A DNA stretch of 64,000 bases from Dietzia natronolimnaea. Lineage in GTDB: Bacteria; Actinomycetota; Actinomycetes; Mycobacteriales; Mycobacteriaceae. A program made the translations under genes and the position numbers. How positions within the stretch are numbered: the stretch's first letter is position 1; every line of letters starts with the position of its first letter. The stretch is taken from NCBI RefSeq assembly GCF_039525805.1, contig NZ_BAAAHZ010000015.1, one strand, 5' to 3'. Shown here one piece after another: positions 43,267 through 51,755 of the stretch. The notes beneath the pieces are model-generated. The model was given only the letters and a program-made list of their open reading frames with translations. It did not search any database and was not told the origin of the DNA.

Positions 43267-43356
43267 CCGGTGGACCTCCTAGTCGGCGTCGTGCGTGTCG
43301 GCGTCGTGGCCGTCACCGTACCCACGCCCACCGCGGATGCAACCGTGCGAAACCCG

Positions 43357-45750
43357 CTACGCCGCCGCGCGGAAGCGGCGCAGCCGCAGGCTGTTGGCCA
43401 CCACGAACACCGAGGAGAACGCCATCGCCGCGCCCGCGATCATCGGGTTGAGCAGCCCGGCCGCCGCCAGGGGCAGCGCGGCCACGTTGTAGGCGAATGC
43501 CCAGAACAGGTTGCCCTTGATGGTCCGCAGGGTGCTGCGGGACAGCCGGATCGCATCGGCCGCGGCGCGCAGGTCTCCGCGGACCAGGGTGAGGTCGGAG
43601 GCCTCGATCGCCGCGTCGGTGCCCGTCCCGATCGCCAGCCCCAGATCGGCGGTGGCGAGGGCGGCCGCGTCGTTGACGCCGTCGCCGACCATGGCCACGA
43701 CCCGGCCCTGCGCCTGCAGCCTGCGGATCACGTCCACCTTCTCCGCTGGCAGCACTTCGGCGATGACCGTCTCGGAGATCGCGGTGTCCGGGCCGGGCTC
43801 GATGCCCACCTGCTGCGCCACCGACGCGGCCACCCTCGCGTTGTCGCCGGTGAGCAGGATGGGGGTGAGACCCAGGCCGCGGAACCTCCCGACCGCCTCG
43901 GCGGAGGAGACCTTGATCTGGTCGGCCACCACCAGCACCCCGCGGGCACGGCCGCCCCAGCCCACCGCCACGGCGGTCTGGCCGCGCCCGGAGGCCTCGT
44001 CGACCGCCCGCTCGAGCTCGGCCGGCAGCGGCATGTGCTGCTCGGCGAGGAGAGCCGGACGGCCCACCACGACCACCTCGTCGTCGTCGTCGTCACAGGT
44101 GTCGTCAGTGGGGTCGGCTCCGACCCGTCCCGACACCCCCAGCCCCTCGGTGTTGCGGAAGCCCGCTACGGCCGGTAGGTCACCGACCCGCTCTCGGGCG
44201 CCGGCGGCGACGGCCCGGGCGATGGGGTGCTCGGAGGCGTCCTCCACCGCGCCGGCGTAACGCAGCACCTGCGTCTCGTCCTCGCCGTCCGCGGCGGTCA
44301 CCGAGACCAGCGCGGGCGTTCCGGTGGTCACGGTGCCGGTCTTGTCAAGCACGATCGTGTCGACGCGGCGGGTGGACTCCAGGACCTCGGGGCCCTTGAT
44401 GAGGATGCCCAGCTGCGCACCGCGGCCGGTCCCCACCATGAGGGCCATGGGCGTGGCCAGACCGAGCGCACAGGGGCAGGCGATGATGAGCACCGCGACC
44501 GCGGCCGTGAACGCCATGGAGGTGCCGGATCCGGTGAGCAGCCAGAAGGCGAACGTCGCGGCCGCCAAGACCAGGACGGCGGGGACGAAGACCCCGGAGA
44601 TGCGGTCGGCCAGGCGTTGCGCGGCGGCCTTCCCGGACTGTGCGTCCTCGACCATCCGCGCCATCTGCGCGAGCTGGGTGTCCGATCCCACGCGGGTGGC
44701 CCGGACGATCAGCCGCCCGCTGGTGTTGACCGTGCCGCCGACCACGGCGTCGCCGGTGGAGACCTCGGCTGGCACGGATTCACCGGTGACCATGGCGGTG
44801 TCGACGGCGGAGGCGCCGTCGACGATCCGGCCGTCGGTCGCGATCTTCTCGCCGGGGCGCACGATGAACTCGTCACCGACCTGCAGGTTCTCCACGGGGA
44901 TCCGCGTCTCGACGCCGTCGCGCAGCACCGCGACGTCCTTGGCGCCGAGCTCGAGCAGCGATCGGAGCGCCGCCCCGGCCGTGCGCTTGGACCGGGCCTC
45001 GATGTAGCGACCCAGTAGCACGAAGGTGGTGACCCCGGCGGCGGCCTCGAGGTAGATGTCCCCCGCGCCGTCGCTGGGCGAGAGCGAGAACTCGAACCCG
45101 TGGGTCATGCCCGGCATCCCGGCGTGGCCGAAGAACAGGGCGTACAGCGACCACAGCAGGGCGGCGGACGTGCCGATCGACACGAGGGTGTCCATGGTGA
45201 ACGAGCCGTGCCGGATGTTGATCGCCGCCGCGCGGTGGAACGGCCACCCGCCCCACACGACGACCGGAGCGGCGAGGGTCAACGAGAGCCACTGCCAATT
45301 GGTGAACTGCAACGCCGGGGCCATGGCCATCGCGATCACGGGTATCGACAGCAGCGCGGAGACGACCACGCGGTGACGCAGGCTCTCCACCCGGTCAGGG
45401 GCCGCGGAGTCGTCGGTGGCGTTGCCGGCATGTCCCGTCGCGGCGGCGGCCCCGTCCGCGGCGGGCGGGGTCGAGGTGGCGGCGGGCGTGCGGGGCTGCG
45501 GGAGCCGCGCCGAGTACCCGGCCTGCTGGACGGTGTCGAGCAGGAGTTGCGACTCCACGCCCGGGGCGTACTCCACGCGCGCCTTCTCGGTGGCGTAGTT
45601 GACCTCGGCCGTCACCCCGTCGAGCTTGTTGAGCTTGCGCTCGATCCGGTTGGCGCACGAGGCGCAGGTCATGCCCTCGATCTGGAGGTCGACGACGGTG
45701 GTCGCCGGTCCGCCGGCGATATCGGTGCCTGTCATGGCGTCATCCCTCAT
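43357..45750 (-). CDS. copA: Copper-exporting P1B-type ATPase
   Basis: 797 aa. An N-terminal heavy-metal domain with GMTCASC, then eight membrane segments. The metal-site CPC is in IACPCALGLATP; the phosphorylation loop is DKTGTVTTG; HP is in ASEHPIA; the hinge is MVGDGVNDAAAL. It pumps Cu(I) out of the cytoplasm. An acidic insert (DPTDDTCDDDDDE) interrupts the nucleotide-binding domain. The start ATG 45750 overlaps the copZ stop (ATGA). Confidence 0.95.
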   Translation of the reverse strand: MRDDAMTGTDIAGGPATTVVDLQIEGMTCASCANRIERKLNKLDGVTAEVNYATEKARVEYAPGVESQLLLDTVQQAGYSARLPQPRTPAATSTPPAADGAAAATGHAGNATDDSAAPDRVESLRHRVVVSALLSIPVIAMAMAPALQFTNWQWLSLTLAAPVVVWGGWPFHRAAAINIRHGSFTMDTLVSIGTSAALLWSLYALFFGHAGMPGMTHGFEFSLSPSDGAGDIYLEAAAGVTTFVLLGRYIEARSKRTAGAALRSLLELGAKDVAVLRDGVETRIPVENLQVGDEFIVRPGEKIATDGRIVDGASAVDTAMVTGESVPAEVSTGDAVVGGTVNTSGRLIVRATRVGSDTQLAQMARMVEDAQSGKAAAQRLADRISGVFVPAVLVLAAATFAFWLLTGSGTSMAFTAAVAVLIIACPCALGLATPMALMVGTGRGAQLGILIKGPEVLESTRRVDTIVLDKTGTVTTGTPALVSVTAADGEDETQVLRYAGAVEDASEHPIARAVAAGARERVGDLPAVAGFRNTEGLGVSGRVGADPTDDTCDDDDDEVVVVGRPALLAEQHMPLPAELERAVDEASGRGQTAVAVGWGGRARGVLVVADQIKVSSAEAVGRFRGLGLTPILLTGDNARVAASVAQQVGIEPGPDTAISETVIAEVLPAEKVDVIRRLQAQGRVVAMVGDGVNDAAALATADLGLAIGTGTDAAIEASDLTLVRGDLRAAADAIRLSRSTLRTIKGNLFWAFAYNVAALPLAAAGLLNPMIAGAAMAFSSVFVVANSLRLRRFRAAA

Positions 45751-45962
45751 TCCGCGTCGTGGAGTGTGTACCCGGCCTCGTCCACGGCCGCGCGGACGAG
45801 CGCGGGGTCGACGGGATGGGGGGCGACGACGACGAGGCGGCCCGACTCCAGGTCGACCTCGACCGACTGGACGCCGGGGATCTCCGAGACCTCCTCCTCG
45901 ACGGACGCGACGCAGTGGCCGCAGGTCATCCCGGAGACGGTGAAGGTGGCGGTGTCGGACAT
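45747..45962 (-). CDS. copZ: Copper chaperone CopZ
   Basis: 71 aa. It is a single ferredoxin-like heavy-metal domain with the copper-binding GMTCGHC at residues 11-17 and the typical SVEVDLESGRLVV strand. It should deliver Cu(I) to CopA. AGAGGAGAA precedes ATG 45962. It is the middle gene of csoR-copZ-copA. Confidence 0.93.
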   Translation of the reverse strand: MSDTATFTVSGMTCGHCVASVEEEVSEIPGVQSVEVDLESGRLVVVAPHPVDPALVRAAVDEAGYTLHDAE

Positions 45963-46015
45963 GGGGTTCTCCTCTGGTGGTGGCAGATGGGTGGAGGGCG
46001 GCTCGGTGGAGCGGA

Positions 46016-46303
46016 CTACGACTTGACCAGGCGCGCGATGGCCGCGTTGGCCTCGGCGAGCTTGGCCTGTGCCTCCGGGCCGCCGTGCTCGATCGCACCG
46101 GCCACGCAGTGGCCCAGGTGCTCCTCGAGCAGGTTGAGCGAGAGCGACTGCAGGGCCCGGGTCATGGCGGAGACCTGCGTGAGGATGTCGATGCAGTACT
46201 TGTCCTCCTCGACCATCTTCTGCAGCCCGCGGGCCTGCCCCTCGATGCGGCGCAGCCGCTTGAGGTGGTCGTCCTTGTTCGGGGTGTATCCGTGCTCGGC
46301 CAT
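46016..46303 (-). CDS. csoR: Copper-sensing transcriptional repressor CsoR
   Basis: 95 aa. It is an all-helical CsoR/RcnR-family repressor. The Cu(I) ligands C-H-C are in place: Cys37 (DKYCIDIL), His62 and Cys66 (EEHLGHCV). Basic residues near the start (KRLRRIEGQ) form the DNA-binding face. The gene heads the copper operon and should be released from the overlapping operator when copper binds. TACCGT ends 7 nt before the ATG, so the mRNA is probably leaderless. Confidence 0.93.
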   Translation of the reverse strand: MAEHGYTPNKDDHLKRLRRIEGQARGLQKMVEEDKYCIDILTQVSAMTRALQSLSLNLLEEHLGHCVAGAIEHGGPEAQAKLAEANAAIARLVKS

Positions 46304-46310
46304 GCGACAT

Positions 46311-46331
46311 ACGGTACCCCCCTAGGGTACC
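46311..46331 (-). promoter_or_regulatory. csoR promoter with CsoR operator
   Basis: Arms GGTACCC (46313-46319) and GGGTACC (46325-46331) surround CCCTA. This C-tract/G-tract pattern is typical of CsoR operators. It overlaps the -10 hexamer (46311-46316), giving direct repression. Confidence 0.75.
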
Positions 46332-46372
46332 CGTTTCAAGGCCCACGTCTCCCCGCCCCCGGACTCCCGCGG

Positions 46373-46420
46373 TTCAGGCCTGGCGGTCGGGCTTCAGGCC
46401 TGACGGTCGGGCTTCAGGCC
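46373..46420 (-). repeat. 20-bp tandem duplication at the 3' end of the response-regulator gene
   Basis: TTCAGGCCTGGCGGTCGGGC (46373-46392) and TTCAGGCCTGACGGTCGGGC (46393-46412), then TTCAGGCC again. The stop codon of the gene lies at 46394-46396, so the copies span the gene end. Confidence 0.93.
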
Positions 46421-47017
46421 GTGTTCGATTCCCCAGGCCACCGCCTGGGCGCGCGTGTTCACGCCCATCTTCCGGTAGGCGGCACGGATGTAGGTCTTGA
46501 CCGTGTTGGCCGACAGGTAGCACCGGTCGCCGATCTCCCGGTTCGACATTCCCTGCACGATCAGGCCCACCATCTCGGCTTCGCGGGCGGACAGGCCCGC
46601 CTCCTTGGCGGGCCAGTCGTTGGCCCCCGTGGCGGACAGCCCCGGCCCCACCATCGTCACGACGCGCCCCGCCGCGATCTCCTCTATCCCCCGGACCAGC
46701 TCCGGGGCGGACAGTGACTTGGAGAGGAAGCCGTTCGCCCCCAACGCCAGACTGTCCTCCACAGCAGCGTGGCCGGCGGCGAAGGAGTAGACCGCGATCG
46801 CACCGATCGACGGGTCCTGACGCAACGCGGCCAGGCGGGCGTGCTTACCCACCGGCGCGGCGAACGTGTCGTACAGGGCCACGTCCACCGGAGCCGCCCC
46901 CTTGGAGACCGTGCGCTTCTCCACGACCTCGATGCGGTCGGCGTACTCCGAGAGTATCGCGTTCACCCCGGCTACGACGACGAGGTAGTCGTTGATCACA
47001 GTCACCCTGACCGGCAT
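46394..47017 (-). CDS. NarL/LuxR-type response regulator (orphan)
   Basis: 207 aa. The N-terminal receiver domain is somewhat degenerate: ND replaces the usual acidic pair near the start (VINDYLVVV), while a candidate phospho-acceptor Asp (VALYDTFAA) and a Lys (LSKSLSAPEL) remain. The C-terminal LuxR helix-turn-helix is intact (LSAREAEMVGLIVQGMSNREIG, then SANTVKTYIRAAYRKMGV). No histidine kinase is encoded nearby. It is divergent from whiB copy 2 (86 bp between starts). Confidence 0.85.
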   Translation of the reverse strand: MPVRVTVINDYLVVVAGVNAILSEYADRIEVVEKRTVSKGAAPVDVALYDTFAAPVGKHARLAALRQDPSIGAIAVYSFAAGHAAVEDSLALGANGFLSKSLSAPELVRGIEEIAAGRVVTMVGPGLSATGANDWPAKEAGLSAREAEMVGLIVQGMSNREIGDRCYLSANTVKTYIRAAYRKMGVNTRAQAVAWGIEHGLKPDRQA

Positions 47018-47063
47018 GGACAGACCTTAGCAACGAACCCTCGGATGCCCCGATACGGCGATC

Positions 47064-47079
47064 ACACCCCTGGGGGTGT
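47064..47079. promoter_or_regulatory. Palindrome ACACCCC-TG-GGGGTGT in the regulator/whiB intergenic region
   Basis: Arms 47064-47070 and 47073-47079. It lies 25 bp before the whiB start. The CCCC..GGGG core is like the CsoR-family sites at 39243 and 46313, but it could equally be the site of another regulator. Confidence 0.4.
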
Positions 47080-47103
47080 AGTCCGCCCGCTTTCATACAA
47101 CGG

Positions 47104-47445
47104 ATGATGGGACGTTATTCCGCGCACGGTCTTTCGACTCGTCGCCGACCCGGGAAGTGGGATGATCATTTGGCTGAGGCCGCCTCGACCGCAGTGGACG
47201 ATCGATGGGCATGGGCTGACCGCGGCAACTGCGTCGGCCACCAGGACCTGTTCTACAACGACGACCACGACCTCAAGGGCACGAGGCGGAAGAACGAGGA
47301 ACTCGCCAAGCAGCTCTGCCGGCAGTGCCCGGTGCTCGACCAGTGCCGCCGGTACGCCATCGAGGAGCGGGAGCTCTACGGCGTCTGGGGCGGCATGACC
47401 GAGCTGGAACGGCACAAGATGGCGGGCCGGCTGCGCACCGGTTGA
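47104..47445 (+). CDS. WhiB-family iron-sulfur transcription factor (copy 2)
   Basis: 113 aa. The cluster cysteines are in DRGNCVGHQDLF and CRQCPVLDQC (C-x2-C-x5-C), followed by GVWGGMTELERHKMAGRLRTG. The first 30 residues are an extension relative to copy 1; a GTG at 47158 would give a shorter protein. The C-terminal half is very similar to copy 1 (ELYGVWGG.TE.ERH.MAGR.RTG). Its neighbour is a response regulator read in the opposite direction. Confidence 0.9.
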   Translation: MMGRYSAHGLSTRRRPGKWDDHLAEAASTAVDDRWAWADRGNCVGHQDLFYNDDHDLKGTRRKNEELAKQLCRQCPVLDQCRRYAIEERELYGVWGGMTELERHKMAGRLRTG

Positions 47446-47482
47446 CCCGTACCTCGCGCCGACCGACCCGCACCGCCGGATC

Positions 47483-48179
47483 TCAGCGGACGCGGGCCAC
47501 CGCGAAACCGTCCCAGCCCTTGGTGCCCACCGTCTGCAGGGCGGTCGCGTCCAGTCGCGGGTGACCGCCGAGCAGCGTCAGCACCTCGCGGCTACCGAGG
47601 ACACCGGGATCGTCGGAGTCCGCGTCCGCGACCGCGCCGTGGCGCACGACGTTGTCCACCACGATCACGCTGCCCGGACGCGTCAGCTGCAACGCGAGCT
47701 CGACGTAGCCCGGATTGCCGGGCTTGTCGGCGTCGATGAACACCAGGTCGAACGGCTCGGCACCCGAGTCGATCAACGCCCGCGCCGAGTCCGCGGCCGG
47801 GCCCACGAGCACCTCCACGCGATCGGCCACCCCGGCCCGTCCGAGGTTCTCCCTCGCCACCTCGGCATGCCGCGGGTCGATCTCGAGGGTGACCACCTCG
47901 GTCACCCAGGGCGCGGGCGATGCTCGCCGCGCTGTACCCGCCGAGGGTGCCGAACTCCAGGGCGCGCCGCGCGCCGATAATCCGGCACAGCAGCGCCAGG
48001 AACGCCGCCTGAGCGGCGTAGACCTCGATCGCGGGCAGGTCAGCCGCCGCGGTGGCCTCACGCACGTCTCGCAGCACCGGGTCCTCGAGTCCCATCGCCT
48101 CGGCGAGAAAGGCGTCGACCTCCGCCCATCCGGGGTCGCGGTCAGTGGTGTGGGGCCTGGCGGGAGGGCGCTCGGTCAT
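47483..48179 (-). pseudogene. O-methyltransferase, class I (COMT-like), frameshifted
   Basis: Two frames together make one SAM-dependent O-methyltransferase of family 3. The first half (from ATG 48179: AEVDAFLAEAMGLEDPVL... to EFGTLGGYSAASIARALGD) runs on one frame, and the second half (EVVTLEIDPRHAEVARENLG, VFIDADKPGNPGYVELAL, IVVDNVVRHG) on another. The switch is a single extra base at about 47900, inside a CGAG/GGTG context, right after the SAM-binding glycine motif. The complete protein would have about 230 residues. It may be a real mutation, a sequencing error, or less likely programmed frameshifting. Confidence 0.88.
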
Positions 48180-48281
48180 GACCACGACGGTAGCTCCGGG
48201 AGGGTGCCCGACCCACGCGGGAGGGTGGCGACTTAGACTCCGTTCATCAGTGATTCACGACACATTAAGTCCGGGGGGACC

Positions 48282-49628
48282 GTGTTACTTCGTCGAACCG
48301 CGATGCGCGCTGCCGCACTCGCCACCGCTCTGGCGACCACCATCGGCGGCGGGGCCGTGCTCGCCCCGGTCGCCGCCGCACAGGGCTCGTCCAACGACCC
48401 CGCTCCCGCGTTCTACCAACCGCCGGCCCAACTGCCCGCGGGCGCGGGCGCGCTCGTCAAGTCCGAGGCGTTCCCACTCGCCGGTGCGATCCCTCCCATC
48501 CCCGGGGCGGAGTTCCTCTCGGACGGCGCCGGCCCGGTCTCGACCGACGCCCAGCGGATCATGTACACCTCCGTGGGGTCGAGAGATCAGCCGGTGGCCG
48601 TGACCGGGACCTACCTCCAACCCCGCGCACCGTGGACGGGTCCGGGGACTCGGCCGCTCGCGGTGCTCGCGCCGGGCACCCAGGGCCAGGCCGACCACTG
48701 CGCGCCGTCGAAGACCTTCCAGAACCTGGCCACGGTCCGCACGGACCCGCCCGGCGTGGGCTTCGGCTACGAGATCATCCAGGCCTACGCGTTGTTGGCC
48801 CGCGGGTACGCGGTCGCGATGACCGACTACGAGGGGCTGGGCACGCCCGGCATCCACCCGTACGTCCACCGCGAGTCCTCGGCCCGTGCCGTGCTGGACA
48901 TCGCCCGCGCCGCGCCGCGGGTCCCGGGAGCGGACATCGGCGACTCGCCGCGCACCGTGTTCACCGGGTACTCCCAGGGCGGCGGCGCGGTGGCCGCGGC
49001 GGCCGAACTGCACCCGCGGTACGCGGCCGAGGTGAACCTCGTCGGTACCGCCGCCGGATCGCCGCCCGCCGACCTCCTGGCCACCCTCGAGAGGGCGGAC
49101 GGGTCGGCGATCGCCGGAGTGATCGGGTACTCGCTCAACAGCCTCGTCGACGCCTACCCGGAGATGAACCGACTCCTCGACGCCTACCTCAACGACCACG
49201 GCCGGGCGATGCTCGCCGCCACCTCCGACCAGTGCATCGGCGAGACCGCCATCCAGTTCTTCCATCAGCGGACCAACAACTTCACGCTGTCCGGCCAGTC
49301 CGCCGGTGAGATCGCCAGGCAGGATCCGGCCATCATGGACTACCTGGAGCGCCAGCGCATCGGCCGCATGTCGCCCACCACGCCGGTGCGGATCCTGTCC
49401 CCCGTGAACGACGACGTGGTGCCCGGCCACCAGTCACAGCGGCTCGGCCGCGACTGGTGCGCGCAGGGTGCGGCGGTCGAGATGGTGATCGACCACACCC
49501 CGCCGGTGGCCACCGGGCTGGTCATCAACCACGCGGTGCCGATGCTCTCCGGCCTCGGCGGGACGGTGCAGTACCTGGCCGACCGGATCGACGGCGTCCC
49601 GGCGCCGGTCAACTGCGGGACGTACTGA
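48282..49628 (+). CDS. Secreted lipase, LIP family
   Basis: 448 aa. A Sec signal peptide ends at AAAQG (about residue 34). The rest is a secretory lipase of the LIP type with the nucleophile elbow GYSQGG, a later VNDDVVPGHQ loop (Asp) and the final NHAVPML (His). Cys pairs at ADHCAP and DQCIG, and DWCAQ and NCGTY may form disulfides. The GTG at 48282 follows GGGGGGACC. TAGACT about 45 bp upstream is a likely -10. It should degrade lipids outside the cell. Confidence 0.88.
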   Translation: MLLRRTAMRAAALATALATTIGGGAVLAPVAAAQGSSNDPAPAFYQPPAQLPAGAGALVKSEAFPLAGAIPPIPGAEFLSDGAGPVSTDAQRIMYTSVGSRDQPVAVTGTYLQPRAPWTGPGTRPLAVLAPGTQGQADHCAPSKTFQNLATVRTDPPGVGFGYEIIQAYALLARGYAVAMTDYEGLGTPGIHPYVHRESSARAVLDIARAAPRVPGADIGDSPRTVFTGYSQGGGAVAAAAELHPRYAAEVNLVGTAAGSPPADLLATLERADGSAIAGVIGYSLNSLVDAYPEMNRLLDAYLNDHGRAMLAATSDQCIGETAIQFFHQRTNNFTLSGQSAGEIARQDPAIMDYLERQRIGRMSPTTPVRILSPVNDDVVPGHQSQRLGRDWCAQGAAVEMVIDHTPPVATGLVINHAVPMLSGLGGTVQYLADRIDGVPAPVNCGTY

Positions 49629-49666
49629 GCCGCCGACCCCCGCGCGTCGCGACGAGCGTTCCGCTG

Positions 49667-49730
49667 CATCGAAAAGAGCGTTCCGAACACATCCGCCGAG
49701 TAGCAGGTGTTCGGAACGCTCTTTTCGATG
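49667..49730. repeat. Long palindromic hairpin element (copy 1), probable terminator of the lipase gene
   Basis: Perfect 24-bp arms (49667-49690 and 49707-49730) around a 16-base loop. The core AGAGCGTTCCG is shared with the hairpin at 60473-60578. A single partial copy of GAGCGTTCCG also lies at about 49654. It ends in TTTT before CGATG, so it can end lipase transcription. Confidence 0.9.
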
Positions 49731-49817
49731 GGGAGCGCCTGCCGATGGGGAGCGCCGGGAAGGCGCGGGGGAACGCCGGGGCACAAGGGGCAGGTGCGGG
49801 CCTCGGACCCCAGTCTC

Positions 49818-49848
49818 GCAAGTAGATTGCGCAAGCAGCTTGTAGAAT
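49818..49848 (+). promoter_or_regulatory. marR promoter and operator
   Basis: GCAAGTAGATTGC (49818-49830) and CAAGCAGCTTG (49832-49842) are two inverted repeats, and TAGAAT (49843-49848) is the -10, seven nt before the GTG. This is the usual arrangement for a self-regulated MarR gene. Confidence 0.7.
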
Positions 49849-49855
49849 CGCCCGG

Positions 49856-50317
49856 GTGACCGACCAGACCCACCCTGCGGCCAGCCCAGACCCCACCGAC
49901 CCGGCCGCGCTCGCCGCCGACCTGCGCGAGGCGCTGCGCCCGCTGTGGCGGCGGCTCGGCGAGCACCGGACGCTGTCGATGGGGAAGGTCGGGATCCTGG
50001 CCCGCCTCGACCGCCACGGTTCGCTCACCGCGACCGACCTCGCCGCGCACGAGCGGATCAGCCATCAGGCCGTGGCGGGTGCGGTCCGCGAACTCGGACA
50101 GATGGGCCTGGTCTCCCGCAGCCCCGACCCCGCCGACGGCCGGCGGGTCCTGATCACCCTCACCGACAGCGGCCGCGCACGCCTGGACACCGAACGCTCG
50201 GCCGGGCAGGAGTGGCTGATCCACGCGGTCACCGACGAGCTGAGCGAGTCCGAACGCGCCACCCTGGCGGCAGCCGTGCCCCTGCTCGGCAGGCTCGACG
50301 CCGAGGGCACGAGGTGA
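49856..50317 (+). CDS. MarR-family regulator
   Basis: 153 aa. A winged helix-turn-helix occupies about residues 45-110 (LSMGKVGILARLDRHGSLTATDLAAHERISHQAVAGAVRELGQMGLVSRSPDPADGRR). The helical ends form the dimer. It is coupled by GTGA to the MFS efflux gene behind it and has a palindromic site at its own promoter, so it most likely represses this pair and responds to a drug-like compound. Confidence 0.9.
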   Translation: MTDQTHPAASPDPTDPAALAADLREALRPLWRRLGEHRTLSMGKVGILARLDRHGSLTATDLAAHERISHQAVAGAVRELGQMGLVSRSPDPADGRRVLITLTDSGRARLDTERSAGQEWLIHAVTDELSESERATLAAAVPLLGRLDAEGTR

Positions 50318-51735
50318 CCTCGACCGACCGCGCTCCCGCACCCCGCTGGTTCCTCCAGACCCTGGTCTACGCGGGGCTCACCAGCGCGATCGTCAGCTCG
50401 CTGGGCATGCTGCTCGTCCCGTCGGTGGCAGGCGAGTTCGGCATCACCGTCAGCGCCGCGCAGTGGATGCTCACCGTGAACCTGCTGGTGGGCGCGGTGG
50501 CCACCCCGATCATGGGTCGCCTGGCGGACGGACCCCACACCCGCCGGCTGCTCCTGGCGTCGCTGGCGGTGATCTTCACCGGATCGGTCATCGCCACCGT
50601 GGCCACGGACTTCACGATCTTCCTGATCGGCCGGGCACTGCAGGGTCTGCTCTACGGCACCGTCCCGGTCACCATCGCCCTGGCCCGCCGACACCTGAGC
50701 TACTCCGAATCCCAGCCGGCCATCTCCACCCTGTCGGTCACGGTCTCCGTGGGGATGGGGCTGGGGTACCCGCTCACCGGCCTGCTGGCCGCGGGGTTCG
50801 GCCACCGGTCCGCGTTCGCCTTCGCCGCGCTGTTCGTGGCCACCGCGGCGGCCGGGGTGTGGCGTTTCGTCCCCGCCGGTCCCGACCCGCTCGCCCCGCG
50901 GACACCCCTCGACCTGCCCGGAGCCGTTCTGCTGGGCGTCGGCCTGGCCACCCTGCTGCTGTGGATCTCCGAGGCCCAGGGCTGGGGCTGGACCTCTCCG
51001 CGCGCCCTGGGGACCCTCGCGGTGGCCGTGACCGGCCTGACCGCGTGGGGCGTGCACAGCGTGCGCACCCGGCACCCGCTGATCAACCTGCGGGTGGTGC
51101 GCCGGCCCGAGGTGCTGCTGGCCAACGCGACCGCGATCGGGCTGGGCACCGCCCTGTACATCGGTCTGTCGATCGCGAGCCTGGTGGCCCAGGCCCCCAC
51201 CGACACCGGCTTCGGCCTCGCCGTCCCGCTCATGTGGGCGGGCTTCATGATGGCGCCGCTGTCCGTCGGCAGCTTCCTGGCCAATCGCGCGGTCAGGGCG
51301 CTCTCCCGCCGAGTCGACATGGCGGTCTTCCTACCGGTCGGTGCGGCGGTGATGACCGTGGCGTCGCTGCTGCTGTGGTGGGCGCACGGCGACTTCCTCA
51401 CGCTCGCCGTCGGGATGTTCCTGTTCGGCGCGGGGATCGGATCCGGGTACGCCGCCATGCCCGCGCTGATCGCCCGGAGTGTGGCCGTGGACCAACTCGG
51501 CAGCGCCGTGAGCTTCAACCAGGTCCTGCGCACTGTCGGCGGCGCGGTGGGTGCCGCGCTGTCCGCCGCGGTGCTCGCCGCCCACCCGTCCGAGTCGACC
51601 TACTCCACCGACGAGGGCATCACCATGGCGTTCGGCGTGGGCGTGCTGTGCTGCGCCGCGGTGATGGTCGCGTTGACGGGGCACGCCGTAGCGCGACGAC
51701 GACGAGGTGGCGCGTCCCCCGGCGCGCGGCGGTGA
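50314..51735 (+). CDS. MFS drug-efflux transporter, DHA2 (14-helix) type
   Basis: 473 aa with 14 predicted membrane segments, as in the EmrB/QacA (DHA2) group. The N-terminal loop carries GRLADGPHTRRLL and the fifth helix has SVGMGLGYPLTG (motif C-like GxxxGPxxG variant). GTG start overlaps the marR stop. A basic tail ends the protein. Export of a toxic compound by proton antiport is inferred from family and regulator. Confidence 0.88.
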   Translation: MTSTDRAPAPRWFLQTLVYAGLTSAIVSSLGMLLVPSVAGEFGITVSAAQWMLTVNLLVGAVATPIMGRLADGPHTRRLLLASLAVIFTGSVIATVATDFTIFLIGRALQGLLYGTVPVTIALARRHLSYSESQPAISTLSVTVSVGMGLGYPLTGLLAAGFGHRSAFAFAALFVATAAAGVWRFVPAGPDPLAPRTPLDLPGAVLLGVGLATLLLWISEAQGWGWTSPRALGTLAVAVTGLTAWGVHSVRTRHPLINLRVVRRPEVLLANATAIGLGTALYIGLSIASLVAQAPTDTGFGLAVPLMWAGFMMAPLSVGSFLANRAVRALSRRVDMAVFLPVGAAVMTVASLLLWWAHGDFLTLAVGMFLFGAGIGSGYAAMPALIARSVAVDQLGSAVSFNQVLRTVGGAVGAALSAAVLAAHPSESTYSTDEGITMAFGVGVLCCAAVMVALTGHAVARRRRGGASPGARR

Positions 51736-51742
51736 CCGGCGA

Positions 51743-51748
51743 TAGCGT
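51743..51748 (+). promoter_or_regulatory. -10 hexamer of a leaderless transcript
   Basis: TAGCGT is followed by seven bases and the ATG at 51756. Confidence 0.55.
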
Positions 51749-51755
51749 CGTGGGC

